64,000 bases of DNA from Bacteroidia bacterium. Lineage in GTDB: Bacteria > Bacteroidota > Bacteroidia > J057. Location of the stretch: the NCBI GenBank assembly GCA_041391665.1, contig JAWKNO010000003.1, forward strand, positions 2,046,001 to 2,110,000, read 5' to 3'. Every line of letters starts with the position of its first letter. The stretch's first letter is position 1. Of the stretch, positions 1 through 9,557 are shown piece by piece. The notes below the pieces were generated by a model. That model had not been told where the DNA came from. It worked only from the letters and a program-made list of their open reading frames with translations, and ran no database searches. The position numbers were made by a program, and so were the translations under genes.

Positions 1-1059
1 TTGCGAAGAGCCATGACAGGAAAATCACGGACAAATGAGGAGTTTGCCATTGTGAAGGAAAACTTTTTTGCAGCATGCCAGGCCAAAGGCTACGCAGAAA
101 ACATCTCCGGGGAACTCTGGCGGCAAATCGAAAGTTTTGCGGGATACTCCTTTTCCAAGGCACATTCAGCGAGTTTTGCTGTGGAGAGCTTTCAGAGTTT
201 GTATCTGAAGGCGCATTTTCCGCTGGAGTTTATGGTAGGCGTGATCAACAATTTTGGCGGTTTTTACGATACAGAAATCTACCTCCACGAAGCGCGAATG
301 TGGGGAGCTGTCATTCATCCACCCTGCGTCAACCACAGCCATTATCACACACACATCATTGGGAAAGATATTTATCTGGGATTTATTCATATCAAAGAAC
401 TTCAGCATAAAACAGCCGAAGAAATTCCCGCAGAAAGAAAACGCAGAGGCACTTTCCGGGATATGGCAGATTTTGTCAGGCGGATTCCGGTCAGCCAGGA
501 GCAAATGGAAATTCTGATCCGGACGGGGGCTTTCCGATTCACCGGCAAATCCAAATACACCCTGCTATGGGAAATGGATTATCAGCTCAAACATCAGAAG
601 ATCAGGCAGCCGGATGTATTGTTTGTTCCGTCAGGGGACACATTCGCCATACCTGACCTGCCGGTAAGTAAGCTTGAGGATGCGTATGATGAAATGGAAC
701 TGCTGGGTTTTCCGCTTTCCTCACCTTTTGAGCTGATTGCCCAATCGCCTGAAGAGAGAATGCTTAGCAGCGAATTTCCCCGCCGCATTCACCGGGAAGT
801 GGAGATAATGGGTTATTATATCTGTGCAAAAACAACCAAAACCATCAACGGCGAGCCTATGATATTCGCCAACTTTCTGGATGCAGAGGGACAGTTTTTT
901 GATGTAACCCTGTTTCCCGAAGTCGCCAAAAGAAATACCCTGATCGGCAGGGGATTGTATATGATGAGCGGAAAAGTTGTCGAAGAGTTTGGGCACTATT
1001 CCCTGGAAATCACCCGCATCAAAAAATACCTGTATCTGCCCGATCCGCGGCAGGAGTAG
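1..1059 (+). CDS. DNA polymerase III alpha subunit (DnaE family), C-terminal part; 5' end outside window
   Basis: The visible 352 residues are the C-terminal third of a bacterial replicative-type polymerase. Residues about 46-80 carry the DnaE signature (FAGYSFSKAHSASFAVESFQ, then YLKAHFPLEFM), which lies in the fingers region. Residues about 160-195 look like the helix-hairpin-helix segment (QMEILIRTGAFRF), and about 265-345 like the OB fold. The protein stops just after the OB fold, with no room for the tau-binding tail of a full DnaE. That is the architecture of short alpha subunits such as DnaE2/ImuC, but the N-terminal PHP and palm domains are not in view, so replicative and error-prone types cannot be separated. 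It ends 8 bp from the convergent LamG gene. Confidence 0.85.
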   Translation: MRRAMTGKSRTNEEFAIVKENFFAACQAKGYAENISGELWRQIESFAGYSFSKAHSASFAVESFQSLYLKAHFPLEFMVGVINNFGGFYDTEIYLHEARMWGAVIHPPCVNHSHYHTHIIGKDIYLGFIHIKELQHKTAEEIPAERKRRGTFRDMADFVRRIPVSQEQMEILIRTGAFRFTGKSKYTLLWEMDYQLKHQKIRQPDVLFVPSGDTFAIPDLPVSKLEDAYDEMELLGFPLSSPFELIAQSPEERMLSSEFPRRIHREVEIMGYYICAKTTKTINGEPMIFANFLDAEGQFFDVTLFPEVAKRNTLIGRGLYMMSGKVVEEFGHYSLEITRIKKYLYLPDPRQE

Positions 1060-1067
1060 GGGATTCG

Positions 1068-3827
1068 TTATTTCCCCACCACCAGTTTTTTTGTGACCAA
1101 AAAGTCATTTCCCCTAACTTCCAGCAGATATAAACCTGAAGCGTATTTGTCCAGATTCAGTTCCAGGGCAAAATTTTCACGACCGGGGTTTTCCCGGTTT
1201 TGCCATAAGACTTTTCCCTGCAGATCCATCAGTTGCAACTGAAATGCCTGATTCGCCAGTCCTTCCAGCGAAATAGAAACCGAGTGGTTTGCAGGATTGG
1301 GGAACAGGATCAGCTGAGGGGAATACATATGATCGTCCAGACTTGCAGTAGTGATGTCGATAAAAAATGTGGTATCGGTTTCTCCACAATTGTTGCTCGC
1401 CGTCAATGTAACCTGGTACAAGCCGTTAAACTCATAGATATGCACCGGACTCGCACTGCTGTCGCCCGATGTACCATCGCCAAAATCCCATAGATACTGT
1501 GTACCATTTGCAGAAAGATTCTGAAAGGTAATCTGCGCGCCGTACTGAATGTAGGTAAAATCCACTGAGGGCAGCGGATCGACAAATACCACCACGGAAT
1601 CTGTCCCTGTGCAGCCGAGGTTATCTGAAGCGGTTACGATATAAGTAGTTTCGGCAACAGGCTGAACCTGAATAGAACTACCATTTTGGCCATTATTCCA
1701 GCTATAGGAAATACCACCAGCCGCATTCAGTGTGGCTGTTTCGCCTTCGCAGATGGTCTGGTCCTCGCCGGCATCGGCGACGGGATCAGGCTGTATGGCT
1801 ACAACCACGCTGTCGCTGTTCTGGCAGCCATTCTGGTCGGTTACCGTAACGTGATAACTGGTAGTCTGCGCAGGTGCCACAATGATAGTCTGAAGTGTAT
1901 CGCCGGTATCCCACACAAAAGAAACACCACCTGCGGCGGTAAGTGTGGCAGAACTTCCATTGCAAATTGTCTGATCATTGCCGGCACTTACGGGCGGATT
2001 GGCATACACGACCATCATCTGATTGGCGAGGTTGGTGCAGCCGTTGGCGCCCGTAACGGTATAATTAATCAGATACTGCCCCGGGCCTACAGACGCAGGG
2101 TCAAAGGTCTGTCCGCTCACGCCCGAACCACTGTAAACCCCTCCTGCAGGCATTCCTCCGACCAAAGTCACGGGCGAAGAAAGCGCACAAAGCGGATCAA
2201 AAGGCGTCTGAGACACATCCGGCAGCGGCAAAACCGTTATATTTTGTGAAGCAGAATCCGAACAACCATTGGTATCGGTATAAAAATAATTCAGTACATG
2301 CACCCCCGTGTCTGCTGCCACAGGATTAAATATCCCGGCATTTACCCCGATACCCGCATAGGTTCCGCCTGACGGCAAACCGGTATTCAGCGCGATCGGC
2401 GTGCCATTCAGACAAATCGTACCCAGCGGATTAAACTGGACCGATGGCAGTGGATTCACGACAATATTTACCGGAGTAGCATTGGCAATACAACCCAGCA
2501 CATCAAGCTGAAGATTGTAAGAACCCGAAGCAGAAGCGGTAAGTACTGTATCCGTAGCCCCGGCAATGCTGTCCCCGTTGAACAGCCACTGATAGGTTGC
2601 CCCGGGCACAGTGGACCCTTCCAGCACTACGCTGTCGCCCTGGCAAAAGGAAAGCGCACTTTGAGGAGTAATGGTCACCGAAGGCGACTGGGTAGCCATG
2701 ATAAATTCGCCCGCCGTAGTACCTGTAAACAGCAGTTGGCTTACCGAAGTGAGATTCTGCGCACTCAACGCTGTCCATGAAGTTGTGGCATTACTGGCTC
2801 TTTTTGCCAATGAAAGCCCACACGCACCAGCCGCCAGCGGATTTCCGGCATAGTGATACCGAACATTAAAGGTCGGGCTGGTACCTCCTACAACAAATAC
2901 CCCCCAATACCGCTGATTGTCTAGCTGAGTAGTTCCGGCGGGAGGGGTTGTCACATTAGGCGCCTGATCTACCCGGTAGATATGAATTCCGGCCGGGCTA
3001 CCGGTAATATTTTCCACACTCAGGCTGTCCCCGTCGGGGTGAATGAGCCCAAAGGCAGTAGAATTGTACTGATATTTGCTTTGGTTGCCAATGGGCGCAC
3101 CAGAAGTAACCCAGAGCGGGCCATTGGTCATGGTGCCATTGATTGTGGTGCCACCACTGCCGGAAACAATGGTGCCGGTACCATTATCCATCTGCCAGTA
3201 ACCGACCAGTCCGGCAAAGTTGGGGTGGCTGTTGGTTATTTTTTTACACATCCACTGACGCAAGGTTGCGACGGGAAGACTCTGATTCCAGATGCGGACT
3301 TCGTCGATTTGCCCGTCAAACGGGCGGCTCCCGCCCGGGGTGTAGGCGAGTTCGCCGATACGCACATCATAGCTTCCCACGGCCAGTGTCCCAAAATGCA
3401 ACTGCGTAGCCACCTGCTCGCCATTGATAAAAATCCGGATGGTGCTGCCATCATAGGTTCCTGCCACGTGATACCATTTCCCGGTAGTCATCAGGGAAGC
3501 AGAAACCGCTTCGTGCCATGCACCGGCAGAACCGATATTAAAGGAAAGTTTTCCATTTTGCCCGCATCGGAGCGTATAGCCCTGCGATCCCGCCGCCCAG
3601 CCTTCTTTGTTGACAATGGAGTTGCTCCAGGGATTGACGCCCCAGGTATCAGCTTTGATCCATGCCTCAACCGTAATGGCCGTAGTAGGATTCAGTGCGG
3701 GGGTGTTTGGAATGTTTACGTAGTCATTTACCCCATCCAGAGAGACAGCGGAACCAGAGCCCGGAACCTGAGAAAAGCCCAGCAGGCAGTACAGAAAGAA
3801 AGTAGTAAAGAGTAAGGCAGATTTCAT
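1068..3827 (-). CDS. LamG/Ig/PKD multidomain secreted protein with T9SS type A sorting domain
   Basis: This 919-residue protein starts with a signal peptide (residues 1-20, ending GFSQ). A LamG/concanavalin-like domain follows at about 22-215 (FDGQIDEVRIWNQSLP). Next come several Ig-like repeats, including two near-copies around 620-755 (AGNDQTICNGSSATLTAAGG and AGEDQTICEGETATLNAAGG), and a PKD domain around 760-830 (YLWDFGDGTSGD). The C-terminus has the T9SS type A motif (LFPNPANHSVSI, then ASGLYLLEV), so surface attachment or secretion is expected. It is the last gene of a likely three-gene minus operon, 14 bp after the PIG-L gene. A carbohydrate-binding or adhesive role is inference; no catalytic domain is visible. 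Confidence 0.9.
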   Translation of the reverse strand: MKSALLFTTFFLYCLLGFSQVPGSGSAVSLDGVNDYVNIPNTPALNPTTAITVEAWIKADTWGVNPWSNSIVNKEGWAAGSQGYTLRCGQNGKLSFNIGSAGAWHEAVSASLMTTGKWYHVAGTYDGSTIRIFINGEQVATQLHFGTLAVGSYDVRIGELAYTPGGSRPFDGQIDEVRIWNQSLPVATLRQWMCKKITNSHPNFAGLVGYWQMDNGTGTIVSGSGGTTINGTMTNGPLWVTSGAPIGNQSKYQYNSTAFGLIHPDGDSLSVENITGSPAGIHIYRVDQAPNVTTPPAGTTQLDNQRYWGVFVVGGTSPTFNVRYHYAGNPLAAGACGLSLAKRASNATTSWTALSAQNLTSVSQLLFTGTTAGEFIMATQSPSVTITPQSALSFCQGDSVVLEGSTVPGATYQWLFNGDSIAGATDTVLTASASGSYNLQLDVLGCIANATPVNIVVNPLPSVQFNPLGTICLNGTPIALNTGLPSGGTYAGIGVNAGIFNPVAADTGVHVLNYFYTDTNGCSDSASQNITVLPLPDVSQTPFDPLCALSSPVTLVGGMPAGGVYSGSGVSGQTFDPASVGPGQYLINYTVTGANGCTNLANQMMVVYANPPVSAGNDQTICNGSSATLTAAGGVSFVWDTGDTLQTIIVAPAQTTSYHVTVTDQNGCQNSDSVVVAIQPDPVADAGEDQTICEGETATLNAAGGISYSWNNGQNGSSIQVQPVAETTYIVTASDNLGCTGTDSVVVFVDPLPSVDFTYIQYGAQITFQNLSANGTQYLWDFGDGTSGDSSASPVHIYEFNGLYQVTLTASNNCGETDTTFFIDITTASLDDHMYSPQLILFPNPANHSVSISLEGLANQAFQLQLMDLQGKVLWQNRENPGRENFALELNLDKYASGLYLLEVRGNDFLVTKKLVVGK

Positions 3828-3841
3828 AAGATATGATATGG

Positions 3842-4729
3842 TTAGAAGTCAGGGAATAGTTTTTTCAGTTCTTCAATGGTAGGTTGCCGGCCGTACTGAC
3901 AAATTTCAAACGCTTCAGCGTATTTTACCTGCCGTCCTTTTTTCTCACCGTATAGTTCGATCAGGCGGTTGCGGTAGGTATTGGCAATCCCTTCGTCGCG
4001 TTTTTTGACGAGATCAAGCAGATAGGCTTTGCGTTCTGCGTCGCCTTTGGGTACGTCGGGTCTGGTACTTGCATGCCAGGAATGTTCATCGCCAAACTGC
4101 GAGGGCATAGCCGAAATGCAGTCCCATTTTTGTTGTACGACCTTGTCTATTCCAATCACAATCGCAGGGTCGAAAGGGTAGGGCTTTTGAAATCCGTCGG
4201 AGTAAAACATAAACACAGGATTTCTTTTTACCGGCGGGGTATCGGGAACAAAAAAAGGCGCTACTACTACTACAGCAGCATCCTGCACGAGTTCACCCGT
4301 ATAGCGGTGATCGGGGTGATAGTCGTAGGGGCGGTGGCACATGACAATGTCAGCCTGCCATTCACGGATGAGCCGCGCCACGGTTTTGCGGTTCTCCAGC
4401 GTAGGCATCAGTTCTCCGTCGTGGATATCGAGGACTTCTGTCTCTATTCCCAGCAGGCGGGCACACTCCATCACTTCGGCTTTTCTGCGGACGGCAAGGG
4501 GTCCACCGGCCATTTCGAAATGGCCGACATCGCCATTGGTCATGGCTACAAATTTGACTTTGTGCCCCTGGGCCGCCCACATGGCGGCGACGCCGCTGGC
4601 TTTGAGTTCGGCATCATCGGGATGTGCACCGAAGCAAATAATGCGAAGGGGCTTATCGGGTTCTGCGTTTTGGCCACAAAGGGATACAGCGGCCAGAAGA
4701 AATACGAAGGGTAACAGCAATTTTTTCAT
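3842..4729 (-). CDS. PIG-L/LmbE family deacetylase, exported
   Basis: A 295-residue protein with a signal peptide (residues 1-20). The PIG-L zinc and catalytic motif AHPDDAE is at residues 35-41, followed by the family's second histidine cluster YDYHPDHRYTGELVQDA. Members remove N-acetyl groups from GlcNAc-type substrates. Exported Bacteroidota members probably act on glycans or glycoconjugates in the periplasm, but the substrate here is unknown. It lies 11 bp downstream of the propeller lipoprotein gene and 14 bp upstream of the LamG gene, so the three are probably co-transcribed. The length is normal for the family. Confidence 0.9.
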   Translation of the reverse strand: MKKLLLPFVFLLAAVSLCGQNAEPDKPLRIICFGAHPDDAELKASGVAAMWAAQGHKVKFVAMTNGDVGHFEMAGGPLAVRRKAEVMECARLLGIETEVLDIHDGELMPTLENRKTVARLIREWQADIVMCHRPYDYHPDHRYTGELVQDAAVVVVAPFFVPDTPPVKRNPVFMFYSDGFQKPYPFDPAIVIGIDKVVQQKWDCISAMPSQFGDEHSWHASTRPDVPKGDAERKAYLLDLVKKRDEGIANTYRNRLIELYGEKKGRQVKYAEAFEICQYGRQPTIEELKKLFPDF

Positions 4730-4740
4730 AGATATCTATT

Positions 4741-5886
4741 TTACCTTGTGGTTACATACCCACGGCCAAACTGGTCTCCAGCCTGGAAAGGTTTACCATT
4801 TTTAAAGTCAATTTCGATTACTTTTTCGCTCTGCACCATCCGCCCTTCTTCATCGCTCAGCGCGGCGACAATGGTGTGGGTTTTTACATCAAATACTTCT
4901 CCCGTCGAAAGCCAGGCTGTATTTCCATCTATGCTGAAAGTAACCCATCCCGGCTGTTCGCGGAGGGCTACGCTGCCCATTTGTTTGGGTGGCATGACTG
5001 TCGCATCAAAAAAATGCACCATGCTGTTGGCGCCGTCCACTACCCACAGTTCTTTTTCATCGGGCGTAAGGCCGATGCCGTGGCTGGGGCAACCGTGGCG
5101 TTTCACTGGGCCTTGCTCAAATCCTTCCACCTCCACCCGATGGATCATTTTCCCGGTCACCATATCGCCGACCTCAAATCCGAGCAGTTCGTTGACATTT
5201 ACAAAACAAAGGGTCTGGCTGCCATTTACGGTAAATGGCCGTATCGAATGGCTGAAAGGTCCGATCGTTCGCTCTGCGGTATGGTTTTGGGTCTCGGCGA
5301 CCGTCAGATAAGGGCTGCCCAGTCCGGCGAGATAAACATATTTCCCGTCAATACCATAGACGGTATTGTGTGCGCGGCTTTCGGGGACGATTTCGGTGAT
5401 GACAGAACCATCTTCGCCTTTCACCACATACCATCGGTCTTTTTCGAAGGAAGGAACATAAATCACACTTCCATCGGGGGAAATAGACATGCGGTCGCAG
5501 CCGTCGGGATATTCTTTTTGCCAGAGCACCTGGTCGGTATTCAGATCCAGACATATCAGGTGGCGAATGGTGGTTACATACAATTTGCCGGTACCGGCAT
5601 GGGCACAGATACCTTTGATGTTGAGTGGTTCGCCATTTTCATTCAGCCCATACCCATCGAGAGAAATGCGTTTGACAAAACGATACGCATGATCGATATC
5701 GTACACCAGCACACCGTGCCCGCCAAATTCGAGGTAATTGCGGATGCCGGGGGAGGCCGCATATAAAAATCGCTGGTTATTTTCTTCCTTCGCCGCAGGC
5801 TCGCAACTTGTCCAAAGACCAGCAACACAAAACAGGATACAACAAATAAAAACAGCTTTTTGAGGAAAGAGTCTGGTAGGATTCAT
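4741..5886 (-). CDS. YncE-like beta-propeller lipoprotein
   Basis: The start chosen is the ATG at 5886 (MNPTRLFPQK), because a hydrophobic export signal ending in a lipobox-like TSC follows at once; an upstream in-frame ATG at 6006 would put 40 odd residues ahead of it. The resulting 381 residues show repeated propeller blades (GTGKLYVTTIRHLICLDLNT, ISPDGSVIYVPSFE, LTPDEKELWVVDG), like the YncE/surface-antigen propellers. No catalytic residues can be pointed to. It heads the minus operon with the PIG-L and LamG genes and is divergent from the propeller gene at 6019. A binding or scaffold role is inference. Confidence 0.8.
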   Translation of the reverse strand: MNPTRLFPQKAVFICCILFCVAGLWTSCEPAAKEENNQRFLYAASPGIRNYLEFGGHGVLVYDIDHAYRFVKRISLDGYGLNENGEPLNIKGICAHAGTGKLYVTTIRHLICLDLNTDQVLWQKEYPDGCDRMSISPDGSVIYVPSFEKDRWYVVKGEDGSVITEIVPESRAHNTVYGIDGKYVYLAGLGSPYLTVAETQNHTAERTIGPFSHSIRPFTVNGSQTLCFVNVNELLGFEVGDMVTGKMIHRVEVEGFEQGPVKRHGCPSHGIGLTPDEKELWVVDGANSMVHFFDATVMPPKQMGSVALREQPGWVTFSIDGNTAWLSTGEVFDVKTHTIVAALSDEEGRMVQSEKVIEIDFKNGKPFQAGDQFGRGYVTTR

Positions 5887-6018
5887 GATACAGGGGTTAA
5901 AGGAATATTCCAAAATACTAAAATAATCTGAATACAAGGCAGTTGTACCGCTATTTGAAAAATCAGTTAGAAAAAGGTATATTGAGGAAACCCTTTTCTC
6001 ACTCAAATTTAATTCACA

Positions 6019-7131
6019 ATGAAAAAGACAATCCAGATTCTGTTGTTACTAACTCCTTTTCTGATCAGCCAGATGCGGGCTGATTCGGGTAAAAACTGGA
6101 TGGAAGGTTTTACCTCCGGCAACCCTGACATTCAGTCTATCAACGCCATGGCTTTTGGGCCCGAAGGTATTCTGTTTATCGGCGACTCCAAACATGCCAG
6201 TGTTTTTGCCATTGCAACAGAGGATCAGGCTTCCCGTTCTGCCGCTGAAGCTATTGATATGAACAAGATAGATCAGACCATCGCTGGTCTTCTGGGTACA
6301 ACTGCTGACAAAATTTCTATTCAGGATATGGCCGTTCACCCGCTCTCAAAATCGGTTTACCTCGCCATACATATGGAAGACGGGAAGCCGGTTCTTCTCA
6401 GAACCACGGGCCAAACGTTTGAAAATGTGCCGCTGGACAAAGTGAGCTATTCCAAAATGTTGCTTACTAATGCAGTGACCGAAGATGCCAAAGATAACCG
6501 GGGAAGAAGTATGCGCCAGTGGGCCATTTCCGATCTGGCTTTTTACAAAGACAAAGTAATGGTTTCGGGGCTTTCCAATGAGGAATTCAGCTCCACCTTC
6601 CGCAGCATTCCGTTTCCTTTTGGGAATGAGCAGACTTACGCTTCGCTGGAAATCTACCACGCTGCACATGGCCGGTATGAGACCTATTCGCCGATCAAAA
6701 CATTCCTCCCCTACGAACTCAACGGAACCCCACATCTGATTGCCAGTTATACCTGCACACCGCTGGTGGTTTTTCCGTTAAGTGAAATCAAACAGGGCGA
6801 ACACACCAAAGGCAAAACCGTCGCAGAACTCGGTAGCTGGAACACCCCGCTTGATATTATCACCTTTACATCAGGAGAAAAATCGTATCTTCTCATGGCC
6901 AATTCCAGCAGAGCGCTGATGAAAATCGACATGGAAAATGTTTCTGCTTACAGAGACTACCTCACAGAACCTGTAGAAGAAAACTTCGGAACCGCAGGTG
7001 TGCCTTTTGTCGCCATGCCTTATGTCAATGTTCAGCAAATGGACGATTTCAACGATCAGTATATCGCCATCATCCAGCGCAAAGCCAACGGCGATCTCGC
7101 GCTGATGACCCTCGACAAGAAAAGACTGTAG
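6019..7131 (+). CDS. Exported propeller-like protein of unknown function
   Basis: A 370-residue protein with a signal peptide (residues 1-21). The blade-like pieces (INAMAFGPEGILFIGDSKHA, IQDMAVHPLSKSVYLAIH, WAISDLAFYKDKVMVSG) point to a beta-propeller fold. I do not recognise a named family and see no catalytic motif. It is the first gene of a plus-strand operon: its TAG stop shares a base with the GTG start of the next gene (TAGTG), which suggests translational coupling. It is divergent from the other propeller gene at 4741-5886, so two propeller proteins share one intergenic region of 132 bp. Confidence 0.75.
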   Translation: MKKTIQILLLLTPFLISQMRADSGKNWMEGFTSGNPDIQSINAMAFGPEGILFIGDSKHASVFAIATEDQASRSAAEAIDMNKIDQTIAGLLGTTADKISIQDMAVHPLSKSVYLAIHMEDGKPVLLRTTGQTFENVPLDKVSYSKMLLTNAVTEDAKDNRGRSMRQWAISDLAFYKDKVMVSGLSNEEFSSTFRSIPFPFGNEQTYASLEIYHAAHGRYETYSPIKTFLPYELNGTPHLIASYTCTPLVVFPLSEIKQGEHTKGKTVAELGSWNTPLDIITFTSGEKSYLLMANSSRALMKIDMENVSAYRDYLTEPVEENFGTAGVPFVAMPYVNVQQMDDFNDQYIAIIQRKANGDLALMTLDKKRL

Positions 7132-8210
7132 TGAAACGATGTATTTTATACCCGGCGATCATCGGAATGGTCGCCGGTTTCCTTTTTTCCACTTCCATTT
7201 ATGCCCAGACAGATTACCGGCTGACGGAAAATAATCAAACCCTTCGGGTTGCCAAACCATCCCTGCCGGGCGAGTTAAAAATCTTTGCCGGAGACACGAT
7301 TCCCGATCCTTCGGCGGGCATTCCGCCGATGTTGGGCAAAATTGTGGAGGAGAGTGATTCTCTGGAATTTATTCCCACCTTCCCTTTTCGCAGTGAAATG
7401 ACCTATACAGCTGCGTGGGGAGACAGGTTTTTATTCAGCTTTTTTATCCCGGCTGTTGAAAAATATCCGCAACCGGAGGTAACCGCCATTTACCCGTCTT
7501 CAGCTACCGTTCCCGCCAATTTGCTGAAGATTTATCTGCATTTTTCAATGCCGATGCGGGAAGGCGTCGCGATGAACTATCTTTTTTTACTGGACGAAAC
7601 CGGCGATACACTCCCCGGCGTTTTCCTCGACTTACAGCCCGAATTATGGGATCATTCGGGGCAAAGGCTGACGATGTGGTTTGATCCGGGCAGAGTCAAA
7701 CGAGACCTTATACCCAACCAGTTGCTGGGGACGCCCTTAAGTCCGGACAAAAGTTATACAATCCTTATTTCCAAAGATTGGCCGGATATTCACGGGCATA
7801 CGCTTACCGATGACTTCCGGAAAAAAATTCAGGCAACCACACCTGACAGGCAACAACCAGATGTCCGTTTGTGGAAAATAACTTCACCGGAGGCAAAAAC
7901 ATTTCACCCGCTGCAGATCGATCTGGGAGAATGTATGGATCATGCGCTGCTGACACACGCCATGCGGGTACGCACAGCAGAGGATAAACCCGTCGCAGGG
8001 AAAATAATGCTCGGAGAAAATGAGTCCGTCTGGAAATTTATTCCTGACCTTCCGTGGGAACCAGGTACATACAAGATCCAGGTGGAAGCCCGGCTGGAGG
8101 ATCTTGCCGGCAACAATCTGAACCGCCCGTTTGACCGCGACCTTACTGCCAATCACGAATCACAGACCGACAAACCCTGGTTTACTCTGGAGTTTACCAT
8201 TAAAAACTAA
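7131..8210 (+). CDS. Exported protein with SbsA-like Ig domain, unknown function
   Basis: A 359-residue protein whose GTG start overlaps the previous stop by one base. There is a signal peptide (residues 1-25, ending IYAQ). A segment near residues 120-145 (VTAIYPSSATVPANLLKIYL, then FSMPM) resembles the SbsA-type Ig-like domain found in many secreted Bacteroidota proteins. A second similar beta region sits near residues 245-330. No enzyme motif is visible. It is the middle gene of the 6019-9550 operon, followed 20 bp later by a polysaccharide deacetylase, so a role in the same extracellular process is likely but unproven. Confidence 0.75.
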   Translation: MKRCILYPAIIGMVAGFLFSTSIYAQTDYRLTENNQTLRVAKPSLPGELKIFAGDTIPDPSAGIPPMLGKIVEESDSLEFIPTFPFRSEMTYTAAWGDRFLFSFFIPAVEKYPQPEVTAIYPSSATVPANLLKIYLHFSMPMREGVAMNYLFLLDETGDTLPGVFLDLQPELWDHSGQRLTMWFDPGRVKRDLIPNQLLGTPLSPDKSYTILISKDWPDIHGHTLTDDFRKKIQATTPDRQQPDVRLWKITSPEAKTFHPLQIDLGECMDHALLTHAMRVRTAEDKPVAGKIMLGENESVWKFIPDLPWEPGTYKIQVEARLEDLAGNNLNRPFDRDLTANHESQTDKPWFTLEFTIKN

Positions 8211-8230
8211 CGCTAACCTACACCACCTTT

Positions 8231-9550
8231 ATGAAAAAATTACTACCTGCTCTTGTGCTTTCGCTTTTCCTGCTTTTCTCCTGCGCAAAGGAGGAATACG
8301 TAGGCCAGACTGAAATAACCCAATGGCAGTACGGCAAAAAGGCAGCCGTTTCCCTTACCTATGACGATGGCACGATCAATCAGTTTCGCAAAGCGCTGCC
8401 GCTGATGGACAAGCTTGGCTTTCCCGCTACTTTTTACATTATCACCGGCAATATTCCCGAAGCAACTTACAACGGTACATTTATCGGAAGGCCGACGGAG
8501 GAAATTATAAAGGAAACCGCCACCATTCCGACTGACCCAACCAATCTCTTCGAACGGGCCTCCGCCATTGGCTTTCTGGGACTGAAAGGATCACTTGCCT
8601 ACCATACCCAGGCGGGCGAACTGGTAGATCAGGGAAAAATAGAAGAAGCCTGTAAAGTCATCGACGAAGCTTATCAGAAAGTGCGGACCAAAGCCTTCGA
8701 ACCAGCCGTAGCAGGCAAAGACGACCCCACCCGCGACCGGCTCACGTGGGAGGAAGTCAGGCAGGTTGCGGCAAATGGCCATGAGTTTGGCAGCCATACC
8801 GTTACCCATCCACGGCTGGCGGTGCTCGATGAAACCAATATGCTGTACGAGTTGGAAAAAAGTAAGGAAGAAATTATCAAACAAATTGGCCCCGAACATA
8901 CATTTTCTGCCGAATGCCCTTACGGAACTGAAAACGAGCGGGTGATGGAGTACGCACTCAACATTTACCCTTCGCTCCGAAACCGTATGCCCGAACCCTT
9001 TTTGGAAGAGTTCAACCGCGATTCGAAAGCCACACCCGGCACTTCAGATAAAGCCTATGTACAGTGGCAGCGCGGCCCACACACTGACACACCGATGGAA
9101 ATGATGAAATCGTGGGTGGATACGATTCTGACACATGACAACAACTGGCTGGTACTGGTTTTTCATGGCGTCGATGGCATCGGTTGGCAGGCAAAACCCA
9201 TTGCAGAATTTGAAGAATATTTTGGCTATATGAAAGAGAAGGAAAGCGACTTGTGGATTGCGACTTTCCGGGACGTAACCAAATATATGCGCGAAAAAAT
9301 GAACACAGCGATAGAGACCGCAAATAAAGATAACAATATCCGAATCACTCTGAAAAGCGATCTCGACCCGTCGATGTACAATATTCCCCTGACCCTGAAA
9401 ACCTATGTGCCTTCAGGTTGGGAAAAGATCACTATAGCGCAGGGAGAAACCCGGCAATCCGTTACCCCGGAGAAAGATGATACGGGAAATTTTGTGATGT
9501 ATCAGGCAAATCCCTCCGGAGGAGATGTTGTGATTGCTGAAAGCAAATAA
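8231..9550 (+). CDS. Polysaccharide deacetylase (NodB-type, CE4) lipoprotein
   Basis: A 439-residue protein with a lipoprotein signal (LLFSC, Cys18). The NodB metal site is clear: SLTYDDG with Asp45/Asp46 and the paired histidines in GSHTVTH (His189, His193). CE4 enzymes hydrolyse N- or O-acetyl groups on chitin-, peptidoglycan- or xylan-type polymers; the substrate here is unknown. About 110 residues intervene between the two motifs, more than in the shortest CE4 enzymes. A C-terminal stretch after residue 360 looks like an additional beta domain. It is the last gene of the operon and ends 7 bp before the convergent DUF2911 gene. Confidence 0.88.
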   Translation: MKKLLPALVLSLFLLFSCAKEEYVGQTEITQWQYGKKAAVSLTYDDGTINQFRKALPLMDKLGFPATFYIITGNIPEATYNGTFIGRPTEEIIKETATIPTDPTNLFERASAIGFLGLKGSLAYHTQAGELVDQGKIEEACKVIDEAYQKVRTKAFEPAVAGKDDPTRDRLTWEEVRQVAANGHEFGSHTVTHPRLAVLDETNMLYELEKSKEEIIKQIGPEHTFSAECPYGTENERVMEYALNIYPSLRNRMPEPFLEEFNRDSKATPGTSDKAYVQWQRGPHTDTPMEMMKSWVDTILTHDNNWLVLVFHGVDGIGWQAKPIAEFEEYFGYMKEKESDLWIATFRDVTKYMREKMNTAIETANKDNNIRITLKSDLDPSMYNIPLTLKTYVPSGWEKITIAQGETRQSVTPEKDDTGNFVMYQANPSGGDVVIAESK

Positions 9551-9557
9551 ATACAGA

